This document shows positions 58,981 through 64,000 of a DNA stretch of 64,000 nucleotides, in pieces. The notes below the pieces were generated by a model. That model did not search any database. It worked only from the letters and a program-made list of their open reading frames with translations, and was not told the origin of the DNA. A program made the translations under genes and the position numbers. The stretch is from Enterococcus_D entomosocium (lineage in GTDB: Bacteria > Bacillota > Bacilli > Lactobacillales > Enterococcaceae). The first letter of the stretch is position 1. Each line of letters opens with the position of its first letter. The DNA lies in NCBI RefSeq assembly GCF_030441895.1, contig NZ_JARJAS010000007.1; one strand, given 5' to 3'.

Positions 58981-60277
58981 CGGCATCACTTCCCGACCAT
59001 ATGAAGGTTTGCTCCAACACATGAGTGAATCGTGGATGGAAGAAAAAGTCTTTTTGGGTCAGCTCCTCCATCGTTGCCTGCTGCTCGATCGCAAACGCTA
59101 GTAAATTGATTTTTTCCAAAATATTGGCTTTTGATAAAAGTTGCGCACCAACGATTCGGCCGCTGGCTTGTTCGATCATCACTTTTCCATGAACCTGCGT
59201 CGAATCAAAAAGGGAAACGGTAGTCGTAAAAGTGTGACAAACGATCGGTGATTCATAGAAAAACTGATCCGACTCGGTCAAGCCGGTACTGGCTAAATAC
59301 CACTCAAACAATTGTGTACCGACTGTCCGCAATCCACCACGAAACGGGGTCGTTTTGTTTGCTAGATTGCGAGCTGCCGCGATCCCTGAGCGAACAGCAT
59401 TATTGACTAAGGACATGTAGACCGTGTCTTTCGTAATAGCATTTGGAATTTGGATCAAGTCGCCGACCGCAAAAATATCAGTGGCAGAAGTTTCCAAGTA
59501 GGCATCTGTCCAGATAGTTTGATCACTGTGTAATTCAAAGACCGTAAATACCTCTGGCAAGCGAGGATGAACGTTAACTGTCGTCAATACCAGATCGCTT
59601 TCATAACCTTGATCGGCGGTTTCGATCCGAAAGCCTGTTTCCGTTTTAACGACTGCCAAAGTTGGCTCCGACCAATGCAGCTGCAAGTTGGGGATTTTTT
59701 CGATCTCCGTTAAAAAGGGCTGCAAAAAATCGCGATCAAAGTATTTGAATAAAGGATACGACATTGATTCGATCACACTGACTTTTTTGCCGATCATCGT
59801 TAAGGTATTCGCCGCTTCCATCCCGGCTTGACCAGCACCGACGATGGTAATCGACTCTGCTTGGGGCAATTGCTGTAAGAAATGCTTCGCTGCTTCATAT
59901 TCTTTGTAGGTCAGCAGTGCTTCTTCTGGTTGCGGCAAAACAGTGGAATCTTGACTGGAACCTGCCGCCAAGACGAGTCGATCATAGCTTAGTTCCCGCT
60001 GATCCGTCCGAATCCGATGATCAGAAGGAAAGACTTCTAGAAAGGTTTCTTCTAAGGCTACGTCGATTGTTTCTGCCTCCAGCTGCTCCTTCGTACAAAA
60101 GAATGCTTCTTCTAGCGAAGCGATCCTGCCTTCGATCAGCAATAACAAGCCGCTTGGAACAAACCCAAGATGGGCTTTTTTTTCTATCAGTAGAATCTCT
60201 GCGTCAGGGTATAATCGACGTGCTTCACGGGCGCAGCTGACACCACCAAAAGACCCACCTATAATTATGATTTTCAT
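58970..60277 (-). CDS. NADH-oxidase-like flavoprotein without the redox cysteine
   Basis: 435 residues of the pyridine nucleotide-disulfide oxidoreductase family (Nox/Npx/CoA-disulfide reductase group). FAD motif MKIIIIGGSFGGVSCAREA, NAD motif SITIVGAGQAGMEAAN, and ATDIFAVGDLIQ. At the place where Nox and Npx have S-C-G with the catalytic cysteine, it reads GFVPSGLLLLIEG, so the cysteine is Ser, and the catalytic His near residue 10 is also absent. ATG at 60277 has GAGAGG upstream. It might reoxidise NADH from glycerol dehydrogenase by another mechanism, making peroxide. Confidence 0.85.
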   Translation of the reverse strand: MKIIIIGGSFGGVSCAREARRLYPDAEILLIEKKAHLGFVPSGLLLLIEGRIASLEEAFFCTKEQLEAETIDVALEETFLEVFPSDHRIRTDQRELSYDRLVLAAGSSQDSTVLPQPEEALLTYKEYEAAKHFLQQLPQAESITIVGAGQAGMEAANTLTMIGKKVSVIESMSYPLFKYFDRDFLQPFLTEIEKIPNLQLHWSEPTLAVVKTETGFRIETADQGYESDLVLTTVNVHPRLPEVFTVFELHSDQTIWTDAYLETSATDIFAVGDLIQIPNAITKDTVYMSLVNNAVRSGIAAARNLANKTTPFRGGLRTVGTQLFEWYLASTGLTESDQFFYESPIVCHTFTTTVSLFDSTQVHGKVMIEQASGRIVGAQLLSKANILEKINLLAFAIEQQATMEELTQKDFFFHPRFTHVLEQTFIWSGSDADET

Positions 60278-60477
60278 TGGATCACCTCTCTCCCTTAGCT
60301 TAAATGAAACGCTCTCATTTGACGAGTAAAAAGCTATCTTCCTTACTATTATTTTGCACCAGATATTGGAAGATGCTTTCAAACCAAAAAATCAATCTGA
60401 ATGACCGTACCTTTATGATTGTGCCGTCAGCCACACAGGCCTCACTAAAAAATTCGCTAAAAAAAGAAAAACACACA

Positions 60478-60505
60478 AAAAAACCAGCCAATCGAGGTTT
60501 GGTTG
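60478..60505 (-). terminator. Possible terminator of the dha/gldA operon
   Basis: On the minus strand CCAA-ACCTCGA-TTGG, a short stem, is followed soon by T7. Weak stem. The 297-bp gap 60278-60574 shows no other feature. Confidence 0.4.
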
Positions 60506-60574
60506 CATCATCACTAGGATCATGCAACGTACTTCCTGATTGAGTGGTTTATTTTTGCTATTGTTTTATCTATG

Positions 60575-61711
60575 TCATTGAGGCTGAGAATCTCGCTTAC
60601 AAGCACTCCCAATCTTATCTGCTACGACGATCGCTGCTTTGACTTGTTCAACCGTAATTGGAAACGGCATCGAATGAATCGATTCTTCAGGGATACAAGC
60701 CTTTTCTGCTACTTCTGTTAATTCCTCGTCACTGATCGTTTCTACCCCTAAGTCTCTCAAGCAAACAGGTAAGCCAATCGATAGCACAAAGTTGATTACT
60801 TCAAACAACTCTTTTTGCGGTGCATTTTCTAGAACGAGTTGGCAAATCGTGCTAAAAGCGACTTTTTCACCATGGGTAGCACCATGAGCGTCATGAAGAA
60901 CCGTCAAGCCATCATGAATGGCGTGAATCGCTGCTAAACCGGCACTTTCAAATCCTAACCCTGAAAGGAGGATATTGGCTTCAATGACATTTTCTAATGC
61001 TGGTGTAACCACGTTACGCTCACATGCTTGCTTCGCTTTGGCACCATCTTTTAAAATCGTTTCATAGCACAGCTTCGCTAACGCATAAGCGGCTTTGGTT
61101 CCTTTCGCTGGTGGACAACCTTCTTGTGCACCACAAGGCAATCCAGCATTGACATTAGAAAAAGAACGTTGCGTAGCTCTTGCCTCAAAATAAGTTGATA
61201 AGGCATCTCCGATTCCAGAGACCAGAAAACGTGTCGGTGCTTGCGCGATCACGACTGTATCAATCAAAACTACGCTCGGACTTTGGACAAAATACGCGTA
61301 GTCATCAAATGCGCCATCTTCTGTATACAAAACCGCCGAATGACTGGTAGGTGCATCGGTTGCAACGATCGTTGGAACGATGATCAAGTCGCGACCCTCC
61401 GCCACACATTTTGCTGTATCAATGGCTTTTCCGCCCCCTAAACCAATAATACAGTCACAGGCGTTTGCGGCAGCGATCGCTTTTAGACGAGCCACTTCTC
61501 CCCGGGTCGCTTCGCCGTGAAAATCACTTTCGACCAAAACAACTTCATAGGTGTTTGCCGTTTGATCTAATTTTTCTTTGACCCTTGCGACATCTTCTTT
61601 ACTGGCAATCAATAAGGCACTTTTTCCGAATGTTTTTACAAAATACCCTAGGCGAAGCAATTCATCTTCTCCTTGCACATATTTTGCTGGACTAATAAAA
61701 GCTTTTCTCAT
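60575..61711 (-). CDS. gldA: Glycerol dehydrogenase
   Basis: 378 residues, iron/zinc-type polyol dehydrogenase. GLGGGKAIDTAKC for NAD binding, VATDAPTSHSAVLY, and the zinc ligands in HAIHDGLTVLHDAHGATHGEKVAF. It oxidises glycerol to dihydroxyacetone with NAD. I chose ATG at 61711 because GGAG lies nine bases upstream. It is the fourth gene after dhaK, dhaL and dhaM, which provides the kinase for its product. Confidence 0.95.
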   Translation of the reverse strand: MRKAFISPAKYVQGEDELLRLGYFVKTFGKSALLIASKEDVARVKEKLDQTANTYEVVLVESDFHGEATRGEVARLKAIAAANACDCIIGLGGGKAIDTAKCVAEGRDLIIVPTIVATDAPTSHSAVLYTEDGAFDDYAYFVQSPSVVLIDTVVIAQAPTRFLVSGIGDALSTYFEARATQRSFSNVNAGLPCGAQEGCPPAKGTKAAYALAKLCYETILKDGAKAKQACERNVVTPALENVIEANILLSGLGFESAGLAAIHAIHDGLTVLHDAHGATHGEKVAFSTICQLVLENAPQKELFEVINFVLSIGLPVCLRDLGVETISDEELTEVAEKACIPEESIHSMPFPITVEQVKAAIVVADKIGSACKRDSQPQ

Positions 61712-61731
61712 TACACGACACTCCATTTCGT

Positions 61732-62103
61732 TTATTTTATTTTTAATGCAGTCAATTGTTCTATGATTTCTTGCTCAGAAGCAGCAACTTGCAACAATGC
61801 AGCTGCAGTATAGGCACTTTCAATCAGTGCAGTATCAAATAAGTGAACTGTTTTTTCGGTCAATTCCTCCGCAAGTTCCAAATTCATTTTGGCACTGCCT
61901 AAATCATAAAAAGCGAACAGTATCTGGCCTCGGTTCTCTTCAAACGCAGTTACGATCGTTTCCGCGTTTGTCCCGATTCCATTGTCCTCTAAGCCAGCTG
62001 CTAAAGTAATGGGAACATCTGGAGCAACCTCTTTGATCAAACGCTGTAAGCCAAAAGCAATTTCATAAACATGAGAGACGAGTACAATGCCGATTTTATT
62101 CAT
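61732..62103 (-). CDS. dhaM: Dihydroxyacetone kinase phosphotransfer subunit
   Basis: 123 residues, single PTS EIIA domain of the mannose type, with the active-site histidine in VLVSHVYEIAFG. It passes phosphate from HPr to the ADP bound on DhaL. It lacks the HPr and EI-like extensions of E. coli DhaM, as usual in Gram-positives. It overlaps dhaL by eight bases. Confidence 0.93.
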   Translation of the reverse strand: MNKIGIVLVSHVYEIAFGLQRLIKEVAPDVPITLAAGLEDNGIGTNAETIVTAFEENRGQILFAFYDLGSAKMNLELAEELTEKTVHLFDTALIESAYTAAALLQVAASEQEIIEQLTALKIK

Positions 62104-62683
62104 CAAAAACACCTGCTTCGATCATTGCGCCAAAAAGAAAGGCACTGGACATTGCGCCGGGATCAATATGTCCTAAAGATCGTTCCCCCAAATAAGAAGC
62201 ACGACCTTTTTTGGCAACAAGATCCGCTGTTTTTTCGGCAGCTTCTTTCACGACTTCAAAGGACAAGGTTCCTGTTTCCAGAGCTACGGTTGCTGCTTCC
62301 CAAGTTTCTACCATCGTTTTATCCTTAGCTTCAGATTGTCCTCGACGTTTGATACCACTAAGTGCTGCTTCAAGAATCGCTTTGGGATTTTCCATCATGG
62401 CGCTCGTTTTCGCCATCTCTAAGAAAGCCGTGCCATAGAGGGGTCCGGATGCGCCACCCACTTTACTGATCAGAGTCATCGCTGTCTTTTTAAAAATCTC
62501 TGACACCTCCTCTACAGGTTCCTTTTCTAACGTCTCCATGACTGCTGTCATTCCTCGAGCTAGATTACTTCCGTGATCGCCATCACCGATCGCTGTATCT
62601 AGTGCATTCAAATAATCTTTTTCTGCTTGAATCGTTTGATGAAAAAGACGAAGTGTTTTTAATGAATTTTCTTTTGTAAACAT
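62096..62683 (-). CDS. dhaL: Dihydroxyacetone kinase, ADP-binding subunit
   Basis: 195 residues, all-helical barrel holding ADP as cofactor. DTAIGDGDHGSNLARGM contains the magnesium-binding aspartates, and GGASGPLYGTAF and RSLGHIDPGAMSSAFLF are typical. It phosphorylates dihydroxyacetone held on DhaK. Confidence 0.96.
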   Translation of the reverse strand: MFTKENSLKTLRLFHQTIQAEKDYLNALDTAIGDGDHGSNLARGMTAVMETLEKEPVEEVSEIFKKTAMTLISKVGGASGPLYGTAFLEMAKTSAMMENPKAILEAALSGIKRRGQSEAKDKTMVETWEAATVALETGTLSFEVVKEAAEKTADLVAKKGRASYLGERSLGHIDPGAMSSAFLFGAMIEAGVFDE

Positions 62684-62696
62684 TCTTTTCCCCCTT

Positions 62697-63677
62697 TTAC
62701 CAAGCGGTATGTGCTACCGGCTCTGTTAAATAAGCCACCCATTCCGGTTCCAATTTTAATAGGGTCAATGAGATACCTGCCATATCGATTGCCGTCATAA
62801 AATTGCCGACCTTTGAAAACACCACATCGAGCTCACGATCCAAATGTTTCCGTACATCTTGATAGAAAATATATTGCTCCATCAATGGTGTACCGCCCAA
62901 TCCATTGACCATCACAGCAAATTTCTCCCCATTTTCCCAAGAAAAAGCCTTTTCTAATTTCTCGATCATTTTATGAGCGATCTCATTTGAAGAACACATG
63001 GTTTCCCGAGCATAACCAGGCTCACCATGAATCCCCACACCAAACTCGATGTCTGTTTCTGCTAGTGTAAAGCCTGGACTTCCCACCTCTGGTACGGTGG
63101 CACCACTCAGTGCGACGCTGATGGTTTTTAATTGACGAACAACTTGGTTCCCAAGTGCCACTAGCTCTTCAATGGAACACCCCTGTTTGGCAGCAGCTCC
63201 TAAAATTTTATGAACAAAAACCGTGCCAGCGACCCCACGTGTTCCTTGCGTAAAGGTGCTATCCTCCACAGCGATATCATCATCAACGACCACTGTGCCA
63301 ACTTCAATACCATCTAGTTCAGCGAGTTCCTTTGCCATCTCAAAGTTCATAATATCGCCAGAATAATTTTTCACGATCAAAACGACACCATTGCCGGTAT
63401 TCACACTTTTGATTCCTTCGTAAATTTGATCCGGCGTAGGTGAAGTAAACACTTGCCCACAAACAGCTGCTTGTAACATTCCCTCACCGACAAAGCCCGC
63501 ATGAGCTGGCTCATGACCACTTCCACCACCACTGATTAAAGAAACTTGTTTGGCGAGTTCTTTTTGTTTTACGACAAATGTATTGGGAACTTGTTCAATC
63601 GTTGATTCATTTGCTTGAACGATTCCTCGAATCATTTCTGCCAAAACATCTGTCGGTTGATTCATAATTTTTTTCAT
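62697..63677 (-). CDS. dhaK: Dihydroxyacetone kinase, substrate-binding subunit
   Basis: 326 residues. LISGGGSGHEPAHAGFVGEGML has the histidine that binds dihydroxyacetone covalently as hemiaminal; KNYSGDIMNFEMA and GIHGEPGYARE follow. First gene of the dhaKLM-gldA operon. Confidence 0.96.
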   Translation of the reverse strand: MKKIMNQPTDVLAEMIRGIVQANESTIEQVPNTFVVKQKELAKQVSLISGGGSGHEPAHAGFVGEGMLQAAVCGQVFTSPTPDQIYEGIKSVNTGNGVVLIVKNYSGDIMNFEMAKELAELDGIEVGTVVVDDDIAVEDSTFTQGTRGVAGTVFVHKILGAAAKQGCSIEELVALGNQVVRQLKTISVALSGATVPEVGSPGFTLAETDIEFGVGIHGEPGYARETMCSSNEIAHKMIEKLEKAFSWENGEKFAVMVNGLGGTPLMEQYIFYQDVRKHLDRELDVVFSKVGNFMTAIDMAGISLTLLKLEPEWVAYLTEPVAHTAW

Positions 63678-63954
63678 TGCTTACTTCCTTTCGGCTACGA
63701 ACAGAACACTATGGAAACCTCAAGCTGTCATCCAAACCATCCACTAGAAGTTTCTCATAGTCCATCTTGATCGTTTGTTATTTTTAATTATTCCTTTTAA
63801 AAACAAAAAGCATTCTTGAAAAAATCGATATTACTGTTTTGTAAAAAAAACCGTCTTTCCACTTCACATAGCTTTCCAATTTTTTAATGGAATTCATGCT
63901 TTTTTGTTGATCTTCTTATCTATAATCTTACTGTTATCCCGTTGAGTTTACAAC

Positions 63955-63976
63955 GGACAGAAACACTAATGTGTCC
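63955..63976 (-). promoter_or_regulatory. DhaS-like operator upstream of dhaK
   Basis: On the minus strand GGACACAT-N6-TTCTGTCC. The L. lactis activator DhaS (TetR family) is known to bind GGACACAT-N6-ATTTGTCC, so 14 of 16 arm bases agree with the right spacing. It lies about 280 bp before dhaK. The rest of 63678-64000 shows only an AT-rich leader with a TATAGA-like -10. Confidence 0.6.
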
Positions 63977-64000
63977 GCTTTCAACACTACCTTTATAGTA

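Overview
The window reads as low-to-mid GC Firmicute chromosome, almost certainly Enterococcus. The supporting signs are LPXTG surface proteins with MucBP-type repeats, Mga-family regulators, PTS genes, a GlpO-type glycerophosphate oxidase, nrdHEF without nrdI, and strong GGAGG ribosome-binding sites. The glycerol kinase at 55887-57407 matches, as far as I can recall, the Enterococcus casseliflavus enzyme very closely, so E. casseliflavus or a close relative is my best guess. I see no rRNA, tRNA, CRISPR array, prophage or intact insertion sequence; apart from the surface-protein island this looks like ordinary chromosome.

Layout. 1-2.7 kb: the start of a PTS EIIA gene running off the left edge, divergent from a PRD/EIIB/EIIA-type PTS regulator. 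2.8-7 kb: an SMR exporter, then a P2-type cation ATPase facing a MerR-type regulator; the ATPase promoter has the long 19-bp spacer typical of MerR control. 7-19 kb: a surface-protein island with two large LPXTG proteins (ten 101-residue and six 68-residue repeats), a RidA-family gene with a probable 3' frameshift, a small unknown protein and an Mga-family regulator. Three promoters in this island share a gap-free 64-bp element, which suggests a local regulon. 19-27 kb: a DUF305 membrane protein and a histidine operon, hisZG-D-C-B-H-A-F-IE, in which hisZ and hisG form one fused gene. 27.5-32.2 kb: a CPBP membrane protein, two HAD phosphatases, small unknown proteins and an orphan winged-helix regulator.

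32.5-43.8 kb is the most interesting part. A nine-gene operon on the minus strand encodes two Gfo/Idh/MocA oxidoreductases, two TIM-barrel sugar epimerases/lyases, a small beta-sandwich protein resembling the beta subunit of C-glycoside deglycosidases, a histidine phosphatase, a ROK kinase and a PTS EIIA plus EIIBC. An AraC regulator fused to a GH39-like domain lies upstream. Together they suggest PTS-coupled uptake of a glycoside, oxidation to a 3-oxo-glycoside, and non-hydrolytic cleavage by an alpha/beta lyase.

44-53 kb: a CapA-like protein; feoAB with a small FeoB-associated protein and a Fur box; nrdH-nrdE-nrdF behind paired NrdR boxes; an alpha/beta hydrolase. 53-64 kb: two glycerol routes side by side. 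glpK-glpO-glpF is the phosphorylating oxidase route. dhaK-dhaL-dhaM-gldA is the dehydrogenase/dihydroxyacetone kinase route, with an inverted repeat resembling the lactococcal DhaS operator at the right edge. A second Mga-family regulator and a NADH-oxidase-like flavoprotein lacking the usual redox cysteine lie between them.
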